The notes under the pieces are model-generated. The model did no database searches. It saw nothing but the letters and a program-made list of their open reading frames with translations, and was not told the DNA's origin. Position numbers and translations under genes: made by a program. This document shows positions 7,505-15,660 of a stretch of 50,543 bases of DNA, piece by piece; position 1 is the stretch's first letter; each line of letters starts with the position of its first letter. The DNA comes from JAICUY01 sp038250515. GTDB taxonomy: Bacteria; Chloroflexota; Limnocylindria; QHBO01. The stretch lies in contig JBBSCG010000009.1 of NCBI GenBank assembly GCA_038250515.1, positions 1-50,543 on the forward strand. Reading direction: 5' to 3'.

Positions 7505-8989
7505 TCATGACTGCCAGGTTGGTGGCGACCGCGACCAACGACGCCGGCGTGGCTCCTCCCGTGCACGCTCGAGGGTCAGCGCGATGAGACCGAGTGTCAG
7601 CCACCAGAGGGAGGTTGCCCACAGACTGGAGTGGATGATCTCGAGGAAGTTGCTGACGAGGAACTGATCGATGAGAGCAAGCCAGAGCACCACGCACAGA
7701 CCCCACGCCACGGCGTCCGCGCTCTTCAGCCGGCGCCGAGCGCGCACGGTCCGGATGAAGAGCAGCAGCGGCGTGAAGAAGTACAGCACCACGGCCGGAA
7801 GTCCCATCTCAGCGGTGAGATTGAGATAGGTGTTATGCGAGCTGCCCCCGAGCTTCAGGGGAATGTCACCCACCCGCTGCTTGTATTCCTCGTCATACAG
7901 CTCGAAGTTCCCAAAGCCGAAGCCGATCAGCGGACGGGCCTGGATCATGCGTGTCGCGGCATCATTGGTGATAATCCGCGACTCGACGGTCGCCTGGTCA
8001 TCGAGGCGCTGCTGAGCAAATGCGATCTGCTCGCCGAGGGGGCCCACGGCCAGCGATCCCGCGAGCAGCAGGCCGGCGGCGCCTATCAGCGCCACCGCCC
8101 GCGGATAGAGGATGGCGAGGCCGCCGAATGCCACCACGGCGCCCAGCCAGCTGCCGCGCGACAGTGACAGGAAGACCGCGAGGAGGGCCGCGATCACCAG
8201 ACCAAAGGTCAGCAGCCGGCGCATCCTCGAACTGTCACGCATGGCGGTTTGGATACCAAGCAGCGCGAAAAAGACCAGGGTGATGGTGTATGGCGCCGGT
8301 CCGCCGAACGTCCCGACCGTCCGCTCTCCCGCCCGTCCCAGCCACTGGGCCGGAACCAGGCTCGGAGCGAACCAGCTCATGATGCCCAGAGTGACCTGAA
8401 TCACGATCGTCACCAATCCGACCGCGACGAGCAGCTTCAGGTCGCGTCGCGTCGGGCCAATCGCCCGGACGAGCCAGAACAGCAGGATCGGGACGAACAG
8501 ATGGTCGTAGAACGAAACCAGCTCTCGCTGAGCGTTCACGCCGTACAGCAGCACGTTCGCAGTTCCCAGTGCGACGAATCCGAGAATCGCGAAGTCAACA
8601 ATGCCGATGCGGAACGGCGAGCGACGGATGCCGAGTCCGTGGTACACGGCCACGAGCGCCAACGTCGCAGGCAGGGCGAGGCGGTGCAGCGCCCAGACAC
8701 CGGGACTCGCGTCCGCGGAAAGGCTTTCCAGGAAGTACGGCAGGATGAGGGCCCACAGGACGATGACCATGAAGGGGTTGCGCAGCACGAGGGCGCCGAT
8801 CGGAAGTGCAAGCGTCAGGAGGACCGCCGCCTGCGGATAGCCCAGCGCGATCAGGGTGCCCACCACTGCCGCGAGAAGAAGCGCCCCGCCCAGCAGGAGC
8901 GCGCGAATGCTTGCGATGCGCAGCCACGCCGCCACTTCGTGACGGTGGGGCAGGCCGCGACGACGTGCGAGCCGAACTGTATCAGCCAT
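7505..8989 (-). CDS. O-antigen polymerase/ligase family membrane protein (Wzy/WaaL-like)
   Basis: A 494-residue integral membrane protein with about eleven or twelve hydrophobic segments. Near the C-terminus is the signature of the O-antigen ligase/polymerase superfamily, a Gly-Phe-Gly-rich stretch followed by SSHNTYLNLTAEMGLP on a large periplasmic or external loop. Family members join polysaccharide repeat units on undecaprenyl diphosphate, or transfer the finished chain to an anchor. I start it at ATG 8989, overlapping the flippase gene by eight bases (ATGGCTGA), instead of the longer frame that begins 32 codons earlier inside that gene. With a Wzx-type flippase and Wzz-type regulator next to it, it is the likely polymerase of a Wzy-dependent pathway. 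Polymerase and ligase cannot be separated by sequence inspection. Confidence 0.75.
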   Translation of the reverse strand: MADTVRLARRRGLPHRHEVAAWLRIASIRALLLGGALLLAAVVGTLIALGYPQAAVLLTLALPIGALVLRNPFMVIVLWALILPYFLESLSADASPGVWALHRLALPATLALVAVYHGLGIRRSPFRIGIVDFAILGFVALGTANVLLYGVNAQRELVSFYDHLFVPILLFWLVRAIGPTRRDLKLLVAVGLVTIVIQVTLGIMSWFAPSLVPAQWLGRAGERTVGTFGGPAPYTITLVFFALLGIQTAMRDSSRMRRLLTFGLVIAALLAVFLSLSRGSWLGAVVAFGGLAILYPRAVALIGAAGLLLAGSLAVGPLGEQIAFAQQRLDDQATVESRIITNDAATRMIQARPLIGFGFGNFELYDEEYKQRVGDIPLKLGGSSHNTYLNLTAEMGLPAVVLYFFTPLLLFIRTVRARRRLKSADAVAWGLCVVLWLALIDQFLVSNFLEIIHSSLWATSLWWLTLGLIALTLERAREEPRRRRWSRSPPTWQS

Positions 8990-10553
8990 GTGTGCTTGCC
9001 TCTGGATGCGGCACCACCAGCTTCTTGGTTCGCTTCGCGCGGCGGCCCCGACGCAGGAGACGACCCTTGATCCGATCGAGCACAAGATGGTCCTCTGGAT
9101 CTAGTCCGAGCAGAACTAGCACGATGCCGTAGACCCCAAACAGCGTGGGCAGCCCAATCAGCAGCTGCAGGGTGACGCCCGCATCCAGCAGCACAATCCC
9201 GAGTCCGAGGCTTGCCCCCCAGGCGATGAAGCCGGCGAGGATCGGCTTGAGGTACGTCCGGTTGTAGGGCGACACCCTGACGAGGATCGCCACCTCAACC
9301 AGCCGCAGCACGTTTACGATGCTCTGCGAGGCGAAGGCCGCGAGCGCGGCGCCAACGAGGCCCATCGGCGGGATCAGGATGAAGCTCAGCCCGAAAGCCA
9401 GGACCACCGCGGCACTCGAATTAAGGAGCTTCACCTTGGTATGACCGGTCATATCGAGAACGGCACCCGACGTCCCCGTCGCCGCATTCACGAGGTTGGC
9501 CCATGCGAGGACGATGAGCGCGACGCTGCCCGTCGCGAACTCCCGCCCAAAGATCGCCAGCAACGCTTCGGGAAAGACGATCACCATAAGAAAGAACGGT
9601 AGGTTCAGCGCGAGTGACCATTTCGAGGTGGTCTGGTAAAGGTGCTCGAGTGAGCGCCGGTCCCCGCGGTCCTGTGACTCGGCAAAGAGCGGCATGGACG
9701 AGGCCACGACAGCCGACTGAAAGATGGACCCCACCATGTTGACCTGGTTCGCGACGGCGAAGACGCCGACCGCACTCAGCGTACTTAATGCGCCGAGGAA
9801 CAGCGTCTGCAAATTCGATCCGAAGGTGGTGATCACGTTCGAGAAGAAGACCGGCAGCGAGAAGCGCATCAGCTCTCGAGGCTCCCGCTTCGCCTGCAGG
9901 TTCGTGCGGCGCAACGGGAAGAGACGGTGAACGAAGAACACCAGCATTACCGTCGCGGCGAGCGCGGAGAGGATTGACGCGAGAATCGCGTACCCGGCGT
10001 TCAATCCCAGAAGAGCAAAGCCGGCAAGTAAGACGAAGCGGACTACCGGCTGGCTGAACTGCTCGGCCGCGACGTCGTATTCGATGCGTTTGAGGCCCTG
10101 AAGGGTCGCCCCGAGCTGGCGGTTCAAGACCGTTGCCGGGATGAGCAGGCTGACCATGATAAGCAGTGGGATCAGTCGTGGCTGATGCATGACGCCGGTG
10201 GCGATCGGCCCGGCGAGAAGAATCACGGCTACCGCGAAGATGATGCTCAGCAGTGCCGGAACGCCGATTCCAAGCTGCAGCGTGCCGAGCACCGAGCTCG
10301 AGTCCTTTCGTCCAGAGAAGACCGCGGTGTAACGCACCAGCGCCGCGTCCAGTCCCAGCGTGGGGAAGCTCGCGGCCACCGTTGCCACCGTCAGCGCCAA
10401 GTTGTAGAGCCCGTACTCCTCGACACCCAGGATGCGAGCCAGGAAGACAGCGAGGACGAACCGCGTGCCCCACGCGAACAGCTTGCCGGCGAACACCGCG
10501 CTGCCGCCTCGCGCCGCAGTGATGACGAGGTTGTCGCCGTGGTTCTCGACCAC
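8982..10553 (-). CDS. Lipid-linked oligosaccharide flippase (Wzx-like)
   Basis: A 523-residue protein with roughly fourteen hydrophobic helices, typical of the MOP-superfamily polysaccharide exporters that move undecaprenyl-linked repeat units across the membrane. The N-terminus shows the characteristic pattern of a Lys-Leu-Phe-Ala-Trp helix followed by a Leu-Gly-Val-Glu-Glu-Tyr-Gly-Leu-Tyr-Asn turn, then a Leu-Gly-Leu-Asp-Ala-Ala-Leu-Val-Arg segment. The C-terminal end is basic. The start is GTG 10553, five bases after the stop of the Wzz-like gene; its ribosome binding site is weak, so coupling to upstream translation is likely. It overlaps the Wzy-like gene by eight bases. The substrate is presumably the repeat unit whose assembly begins with the product of the 12920-13639 gene. 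Confidence 0.8.
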   Translation of the reverse strand: MVENHGDNLVITAARGGSAVFAGKLFAWGTRFVLAVFLARILGVEEYGLYNLALTVATVAASFPTLGLDAALVRYTAVFSGRKDSSSVLGTLQLGIGVPALLSIIFAVAVILLAGPIATGVMHQPRLIPLLIMVSLLIPATVLNRQLGATLQGLKRIEYDVAAEQFSQPVVRFVLLAGFALLGLNAGYAILASILSALAATVMLVFFVHRLFPLRRTNLQAKREPRELMRFSLPVFFSNVITTFGSNLQTLFLGALSTLSAVGVFAVANQVNMVGSIFQSAVVASSMPLFAESQDRGDRRSLEHLYQTTSKWSLALNLPFFLMVIVFPEALLAIFGREFATGSVALIVLAWANLVNAATGTSGAVLDMTGHTKVKLLNSSAAVVLAFGLSFILIPPMGLVGAALAAFASQSIVNVLRLVEVAILVRVSPYNRTYLKPILAGFIAWGASLGLGIVLLDAGVTLQLLIGLPTLFGVYGIVLVLLGLDPEDHLVLDRIKGRLLRRGRRAKRTKKLVVPHPEASTHG

Positions 10554-10557
10554 CGGA

Positions 10558-11685
10558 TCACGCGCCGGACTGGCTGGACAGCGCCGAGAATGACTGCGTC
10601 TTGCCGATGGGCACCGTCTCAGCGTCCTGGAGCGCGCGCAGCGCCCGATCGATCAGCTCCTCGTCGCTGAGCGCCTCGCCGTGATACCCGACGACACCGG
10701 CAGCCGGCTGCACCCGGATGGGCTCACCGTCGGCGGCCACGCCCAGCGCCGGCATTGCCATTCGGGTGCGAATACCATCGATCATGCCCATCGCATCGGC
10801 CTCGTTCGTGTCGGGGAAGAGCAGCGCGAACACGTCAGGGTTCAGGCGCGCACTCATGTCCTCGGTACGCAGATGCGCATCGACCAATCCGGCGAGCTGT
10901 CGGAGCGCATCCGATCGCAAGCGTGGGGTATGCCCGTCGAGCATCCCGCGATGGTTAACGTTCACGACTGCCACGGCGAGGCTGGTCCCCGAGCGCTTGG
11001 CGCGGCTCACCTCCTGCCGCAGACGCAGGCGGAAGTATGGCGCACTGTATGCGGAGGTCTCCTCGTCGAGCATCTCCATGCGCGTCTTGGCAGGGCGCCG
11101 GGTCTTCAGCAGCTCGGCGACCAGGCCGATGCCGATGCTCAACGCCGCGCCGACCATCACGCCCAGCGCGACATTGAGCGGCACGTTTGGCGAGACGGGC
11201 CGGGCCGGCGTCCCCGCCGGATAGACGGGCTTCAGGCCGAACGGCGTTGCGAGCCTGTTCACGTAGGCGATCAGCGCGGTCGCGATCGCGTTCGTGTGGT
11301 CGCGCGCCAGGTTCGGATCGGTCGACTGTGTCGACACGCTCAGCAGCGTCGTGCCGGGGATCAGGCGGCTGCTCGGGCTCACGTCATCCTGCTGAGCCGC
11401 GGTGAGATGCAGCGCGTCGATCGCGGCACGCCGAATCGGCGGGCTCGTTGCGATCTGGGCATACGTCTCGGACAGCTCGGACTGACGGGCGATGAGGCTA
11501 TAGACGTCGAGCGTGTCCTTGCTCGCTCCGGTGATGATCGGTTCGACGAACAGGCGTGATTCAGCCTCGTAGATCTTTGGCTGCGAGAGCGTCCAGACGA
11601 CGACTGAGCCGACCACCATGAGAAAGGTGGGGATGATGAGCCACCACTTCGCTCTCATGGTCCGTAGCAGTGAGCGTATCTCCAT
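10558..11685 (-). CDS. Wzz-type chain-length/co-polymerase protein fused to a degenerate GGDEF-like domain
   Basis: A 375-residue protein. Residues 14-33 and about 170-193 are membrane helices that bracket a roughly 135-residue external domain of the Wzz type. The second helix is preceded by a Pro-rich stretch, as usual for this family. After it comes a cytoplasmic region (about 217-355) with the GGDEF layout: a FRLRLRQEVSRAKR helix, a VVNVN strand where metal-binding Asp residues would stand, GHTPRLRSDALRQL, and LNPDVFALLFPDT where the GGDEF signature is expected (NPDVF at 282-286). The catalytic signature and metal Asp residues are lost, so it probably does not make c-di-GMP; it may bind nucleotide or act as a dimerisation switch. 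ATG 11685 follows AAGGTGA at good spacing. Gram-positive homologues often carry or pair with a tyrosine kinase here. Confidence 0.75.
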   Translation of the reverse strand: MEIRSLLRTMRAKWWLIIPTFLMVVGSVVVWTLSQPKIYEAESRLFVEPIITGASKDTLDVYSLIARQSELSETYAQIATSPPIRRAAIDALHLTAAQQDDVSPSSRLIPGTTLLSVSTQSTDPNLARDHTNAIATALIAYVNRLATPFGLKPVYPAGTPARPVSPNVPLNVALGVMVGAALSIGIGLVAELLKTRRPAKTRMEMLDEETSAYSAPYFRLRLRQEVSRAKRSGTSLAVAVVNVNHRGMLDGHTPRLRSDALRQLAGLVDAHLRTEDMSARLNPDVFALLFPDTNEADAMGMIDGIRTRMAMPALGVAADGEPIRVQPAAGVVGYHGEALSDEELIDRALRALQDAETVPIGKTQSFSALSSQSGA

Positions 11686-11717
11686 CAAATCACCTTCAAG
11701 CGGGGCGCGCGACGCCC

Positions 11718-11747
11718 ATCATAGCGAGAGACACGAGACGCGCTCGA
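11718..11747 (-). promoter_or_regulatory. Putative promoter ahead of the Wzz-GGDEF gene
   Basis: On the minus strand a TCGAGC hexamer (positions 11742-11747) is followed by 18 bases and then TATGAT (11718-11723), a good -10. Transcription would begin about 25 bases before the ATG at 11685. It lies in the 104-base gap between this gene and the oxidoreductase, so the distal half of the locus could be transcribed independently. The -35 match is weak. Confidence 0.4.
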
Positions 11748-11789
11748 CACACCTCATGCGCCGACCCTCGAACCGGCCCGGATGAAGCG

Positions 11790-12923
11790 CTACGCGGTCT
11801 CCGCGGAGGCCGCGGCCACGTCGGTGAGGACGTCGCTGACCCTGGCGACCACCGGGATCGAGACGATCGGGATGGTAGTGAGCGACGTCGGCTCGGGCTG
11901 CATCCGAATTGGGCGGGAGCCTTCGCGCATTGAGAGCTCGGCCGCCTCCAGGATGCGAACCGTCCGCAGCCCGGACTCCGCGTCGGCGACTGGCCGTCCC
12001 CCGTGCAGGATGCAGTCGATGATCTCCTCGGCCTCGACCGCGAGCGCCTCGCGATTGTCCAGGCGCGGCGCGCGCATGTCACCTGACCGATACGAAACGA
12101 GCTGGTTGTACACCACCTCGGCATCGTCCCATGGGGCGATCGTGACGCCCTTGTCGTAGATGGCGAGCTTCTCCGACGCCTGCATGTCATCGTACACGGC
12201 CATTTGCTTCGAGCCGCCGACGATGGTCCGCCGGATCTTGGCAGGGGCCAACCAGTTCACGTGGACATGAGCAAGCACGCTCGGCCCGTAGCGCATCGTC
12301 AGATAAGCCACGTTCTCGCGGAAGCTACCCGCATGGGCCGCGCCGATCGCCGAGACCTCGGTCGGCGTCTCGCCCTGCATTAAGTAATCGATGATGCTGA
12401 CGTCATGCGAGCCGAGGTCCCACACGACATTGACATCGGACTGGAAGACTCCGAGGTTGATCCGCACACTGTCGATGTAATACAGCTCGCCGAGATGACC
12501 GGTCTCGATCATCTCGCGCATGGCGCGAACCGCGGAGGTGTAGACGAACGTGTGATCGACGGCCAGCATGACGCCCTTGCGCCGCGCGCGTTCGACAAGG
12601 TCCTCGGCATCGGACAGCCGTGTCGTCATCGGCTTCATCACCAGCACGTGCTTGCCGGCCTCGATGGCCGCCTTTGCGAGTGGATAGTGTGTCAGCGAAG
12701 GCGTGGCGACGACCACCAGGTCGACGTCTGGATTGGAGAGCAGCACAGCCGCGTCGGAGGTTACTTCGGGAATGGAATACCCCGAAGCCAGCTTTTGCGC
12801 ACGCTCAATTTGGCCATCGCAGACCGAAACCACTCGTGCTCCATCCGTCCATGCGAAATTTCGGACATGGTTGGGGCCCCAGTAGCCGCAGCCAATGACG
12901 CCAACACCGACCGGGCGGCTCAC
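11790..12923 (-). CDS. Gfo/Idh/MocA family oxidoreductase
   Basis: A 377-residue NAD(P)-dependent sugar oxidoreductase. The Rossmann motif GVIGCGYWGPNHVRNF is at the N-terminus. The catalytic-lysine motif appears as VLVMKPM, where most relatives have Glu-Lys-Pro, so the Lys is kept. A DLGSHDVSIIDYL segment matches the active-site helix of the family. Members near polysaccharide genes often act on nucleotide-activated sugars, for example 3-dehydrogenation of UDP-HexNAc uronates, but the substrate here cannot be told. The GTG at 12923 forms a GTGA overlap with the sugar transferase stop, so the two are probably translationally coupled and co-transcribed. The C-terminal 40 residues are rich in Val, Ser and Pro and look like a lineage-specific tail. 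Confidence 0.8.
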   Translation of the reverse strand: MSRPVGVGVIGCGYWGPNHVRNFAWTDGARVVSVCDGQIERAQKLASGYSIPEVTSDAAVLLSNPDVDLVVVATPSLTHYPLAKAAIEAGKHVLVMKPMTTRLSDAEDLVERARRKGVMLAVDHTFVYTSAVRAMREMIETGHLGELYYIDSVRINLGVFQSDVNVVWDLGSHDVSIIDYLMQGETPTEVSAIGAAHAGSFRENVAYLTMRYGPSVLAHVHVNWLAPAKIRRTIVGGSKQMAVYDDMQASEKLAIYDKGVTIAPWDDAEVVYNQLVSYRSGDMRAPRLDNREALAVEAEEIIDCILHGGRPVADAESGLRTVRILEAAELSMREGSRPIRMQPEPTSLTTIPIVSIPVVARVSDVLTDVAAASAETA

Positions 12924-13639
12924 GAGGCACCCCCGCCGTCGACGAACATCACCCACGGCGTGCGCAACATGATCAGCAGGTCCAGCCAGAGGCTCCAGTC
13001 ACGGACGTACTGGATGTCGAGCACGCACATCTCGCTGTAATTCAACCTGTTACGCCCGGAGACCTGCCAGAGGCCCGTGACGCCCGGCCGCACCGCAAGG
13101 CGCTCACGCTGCCAGTCCTCGTATTGCTCGACCTCGTATGACAGCGCTGGCCGGGGGCCGACGATCGACATCTCGCCGCGAAGAACATTGACGAGCTGCG
13201 GCAGCTCGTCAAGCGACGATCGGCGCATCCACCGGCCGACGCGGATGATTCGGCTGTCGTCATTCACCTTGTAAAGCTGTCCATCACCCTCGCTCACGGA
13301 CGCCGCCGTACGCATCAGCATGCGAGTCACCAACTCCCGGTGAATCTGATCGCTCGCACCGTCGTGCATCGTGCGGAACTTGAAACAGGTAAATGGGACG
13401 CCAGCGGCGCCAATGCGTTGCTGACGAAACAGAATCGGTCCAGGTGATGTCGCCTTAATCAAGACGCTGGCGACCAGCCAGATCGGGCTGGTGAGTACCA
13501 AGAGGCCGATACTGACCGCGATGTCGAACGCACGCTTGCCAACCGATGTGAGCGCGGCGGCCACGGGCCTGCCAGTCGCCACCAAATCCGGCCTCGTCGA
13601 GTAAGGCGGCGCAAGGCGCGCTCGCCGAAGGGTCACCAT
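12920..13639 (-). CDS. Initiating sugar-phosphate transferase (polyprenyl-phosphate monoPGT)
   Basis: A 239-residue membrane enzyme that would load the first sugar-1-phosphate onto undecaprenyl phosphate. It has the bacterial sugar transferase signature: KRAFDIAVSIGLLVLTSP with a re-entrant hydrophobic helix, FRQQRIG, FKFRTM, the catalytic Asp-Glu dyad in SSLDELPQL, MSIVGPRP, and LWQVSGRN near the C-terminus. It lacks the extra N-terminal membrane domain of long WbaP-type proteins, so it is a short form. I prefer ATG 13639, with GGGGTGG just upstream, over the ATG at 13711, because the latter lies inside an 11-base tandem repeat that looks regulatory. It is the first gene of the minus-strand polysaccharide run and overlaps the oxidoreductase by GTGA. 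Confidence 0.82.
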   Translation of the reverse strand: MVTLRRARLAPPYSTRPDLVATGRPVAAALTSVGKRAFDIAVSIGLLVLTSPIWLVASVLIKATSPGPILFRQQRIGAAGVPFTCFKFRTMHDGASDQIHRELVTRMLMRTAASVSEGDGQLYKVNDDSRIIRVGRWMRRSSLDELPQLVNVLRGEMSIVGPRPALSYEVEQYEDWQRERLAVRPGVTGLWQVSGRNRLNYSEMCVLDIQYVRDWSLWLDLLIMLRTPWVMFVDGGGAS

Positions 13640-13700
13640 TTTCCACCCCGGTAAATTGGAGGACGCGGGGCACCCGCCTCCTCGCTGGGCAACTACCGCT

Positions 13701-13733
13701 CCGATAAGCATCTGATAAGCGGCTGATAAGGAA
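13701..13733. repeat. Three tandem 11-base repeats (GATAAG / CTTATC core)
   Basis: Plus-strand units are CCGATAAGCAT, CTGATAAGCGG and CTGATAAGGAA, in immediate succession with an 11-base period, close to one helical turn. Read with transcription the core is CTTATC(A/G)G. They sit just downstream of the predicted transcription start and before the preferred start codon of the sugar transferase, as expected of an operator for a regulator bound to one face of the DNA, or of a repeated leader-RNA element. Confidence 0.6.
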
Positions 13734-13740
13734 GGTTGGT

Positions 13741-13769
13741 ATCGTGCCTGAACGGAAGTACTATTTCAA
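13741..13769 (-). promoter_or_regulatory. Putative sigma-70-type promoter of the polysaccharide operon
   Basis: On the minus strand TTGAAA (13764-13769) is followed by exactly 17 bases and CACGAT (13741-13746). The -35 is strong and the -10 is partial (three of six). Transcription would begin near 13734, directly before the three 11-base repeats, giving a leader of about 95 bases before ATG 13639. Confidence 0.45.
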
Positions 13770-13819
13770 GGCCTAGGACCGCTTAGCGGTGCGAAATCGC
13801 AACACGTGAGTGTTTCGGG

Positions 13820-15580
13820 TCAAAAAGGGAAGGCAATCGGGATCAGCGTCAGGCACATTGCGATCGTAAGCAGGTTGAGCGGCAGCCCAACCCGAGTGAA
13901 GTCTCCGAACCGATAGTTTCCAATCCCGTAAACCATCATGTTCGTCTGATAGCCGAGCGGCGTCAGGAATGAGAGGCTGGCTCCCAGCGTTACCGCCACG
14001 ACGAACGGACGGGGATCCGAACCGGTTGCCGTGGCCGTTGCGACGGCGACCGGGAACACGAGCACCGCCGCGGCGTTGTTGCTGATGAACTCCGTCAGCG
14101 CCATCGTCGCCAGGAGGACGCCGGCGAGTGCCCCGATCAGGCCCAACGGGAGGAAAATCGTCAGAAGGAGATGTGCGATCGCGTTCGCGAGTCCCGTGCT
14201 GCTCACGGCGGCACCCAGGCCGAAAGATGCCGCGATGAGGACGACGATATTCAAATCGACGGCATCGCGCGCCTGGCGAACGGTAAGCGCGCGAGTCGCG
14301 ACCAGGAGCAATGCCGCGAGCAGCGCCGCATGGAGGATGGGAAGGATACCGGTGCCGGTGAGGACGATGAAGCCAAGACCGATGAGCGCGACGCGCTTTG
14401 CCTTGCGCGGCTGGGTCGGCGAGATTCCGCGATGCGGTGCAATCACCAGGAAGTCGGCCGAGTTGCGATAGCGGCTGCGAAAGTCCGGCCCAGCAAGCAC
14501 CAAGAGGGTGTCCCCCATCCGCAGCGTGAGCTCGCCGAGCTTGCCCTCGATTCGGTGACCTGCCCGGTGAATGGCGAGGACCGCGGCGCCGTACTGCGCC
14601 CGGAAGCCGATCTCGCGCAAGGTCCGTCCTGCAAAACTCTCCCCCAGCACGACCTCGTTGAAGGCATGATGGGCGCCCTCCAACTGTTTGATCTGCCTGC
14701 GATGCGTTGATTGCAGACCGCGCATGCGCTGGAGATCGACGACCTCGTCGATGCGGCCCACGAACGTAAGGATGTCGCCGGCGTTCAGCTGGGTCGCCGG
14801 GCTCACGGGTGCAATGCGCTCGCCGCCTCTCTCGATTGCCACCAGATACACGCCCTGAAGCTGACGGAGCCCGGCGGCTTCGACGGTTCGCCCGGCGACG
14901 GGACCGTCCCGCTGCACGGCCATGCTCACGGAGTAGTCGCGGCTATTCCCGGTATCGGTCCGGTCGCCGCCGCGCTCGGGCAGCAGCCTGCTCGCGACGA
15001 CCACGAGCACGAGGGTGCCGACCAAAGCGATCGGCAGGCCGACCGGCGTGAGCTCAAACAGGCCGAGCGGCTTGTACCCCGCCTCACGCAGGAGGCCGGA
15101 AACCGTCAGGTTCGTCGACGTACCGATCGTCGTGATGACACCTCCGAGTACGGCGGCATAGGAGATCGGAATAAGGAACCGAGAGGGCGAAAGGCCCTTG
15201 CGGTTGCAGAGGTCGACAACCGCTGGAATTGACATCGCCACGAGCGTTGTGTTGTTCAGGAACCCCGAAACGACCGTTATCGGGAAAACGATCCGGGCTA
15301 GCAATCCGCGAGGCGGCGGACCGTGGCCGATGAACCGGTCGAGCACGGGCTGCAGCAGCCCAGAGATGTCGGCCGCCCGAGCAAAAACCAGCAGCGCGGC
15401 AACGACGATCGGTGCTTCGTTACTGAAGCCGGCGAAGGCCTGATCGACATCAATCAGCCCCATGAGTAGCAGAAAGATCGTCGTCACCAAGATCGCCAGC
15501 GCGGGCGGGGCCATCTCGCGTGCCATCACCACGACCAGTACCGCCATCGTGATGAGCGTCAACCATCCCTGAAAACCCAT
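13820..15580 (-). CDS. SLC13-family permease with two TrkA-C-like (RCK_C) domains
   Basis: A 586-residue membrane protein of the divalent-anion symporter superfamily. Two hydrophobic halves carry the repeated Asn/Thr/Ser-rich motifs FLNNTTLVAMSIP and TTIGTSTNLTVSG in the first half and FISNNAAAVLVFPVA with LGYQTNMMVYG in the second. Between them lie two soluble segments of about 70 residues with the beta-rich TrkA-C pattern (one ends at FVGRIDEVVDLQR, the other contains MGDTLLVLAGP). Proteins of this architecture include sulfate permeases and others of unknown substrate, so sulfate uptake is plausible here but not proven. ATG 15580 is preferred over the upstream ATG because GGAGGAG lies just before it. 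It is the last gene before the polysaccharide operon on the same strand and is divergent from the DHH phosphoesterase gene. Confidence 0.78.
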   Translation of the reverse strand: MGFQGWLTLITMAVLVVVMAREMAPPALAILVTTIFLLLMGLIDVDQAFAGFSNEAPIVVAALLVFARAADISGLLQPVLDRFIGHGPPPRGLLARIVFPITVVSGFLNNTTLVAMSIPAVVDLCNRKGLSPSRFLIPISYAAVLGGVITTIGTSTNLTVSGLLREAGYKPLGLFELTPVGLPIALVGTLVLVVVASRLLPERGGDRTDTGNSRDYSVSMAVQRDGPVAGRTVEAAGLRQLQGVYLVAIERGGERIAPVSPATQLNAGDILTFVGRIDEVVDLQRMRGLQSTHRRQIKQLEGAHHAFNEVVLGESFAGRTLREIGFRAQYGAAVLAIHRAGHRIEGKLGELTLRMGDTLLVLAGPDFRSRYRNSADFLVIAPHRGISPTQPRKAKRVALIGLGFIVLTGTGILPILHAALLAALLLVATRALTVRQARDAVDLNIVVLIAASFGLGAAVSSTGLANAIAHLLLTIFLPLGLIGALAGVLLATMALTEFISNNAAAVLVFPVAVATATATGSDPRPFVVAVTLGASLSFLTPLGYQTNMMVYGIGNYRFGDFTRVGLPLNLLTIAMCLTLIPIAFPF

Positions 15581-15660
15581 CGCTCCTCCGTGCCGGTTAG
15601 AATCCGTCGTCACCCGCCACCACGGACGGGGCGCGTTGCCGGAGAATAGCGGAGGAGCGG

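Noticed and set aside
13640..13711. Upstream ATG at 13711 for the sugar-phosphate transferase
   Set aside because: It lies inside the 11-base repeats and the extra 24 residues show no family match. ATG 13639 has a purine-rich site before it. Not fully excluded.
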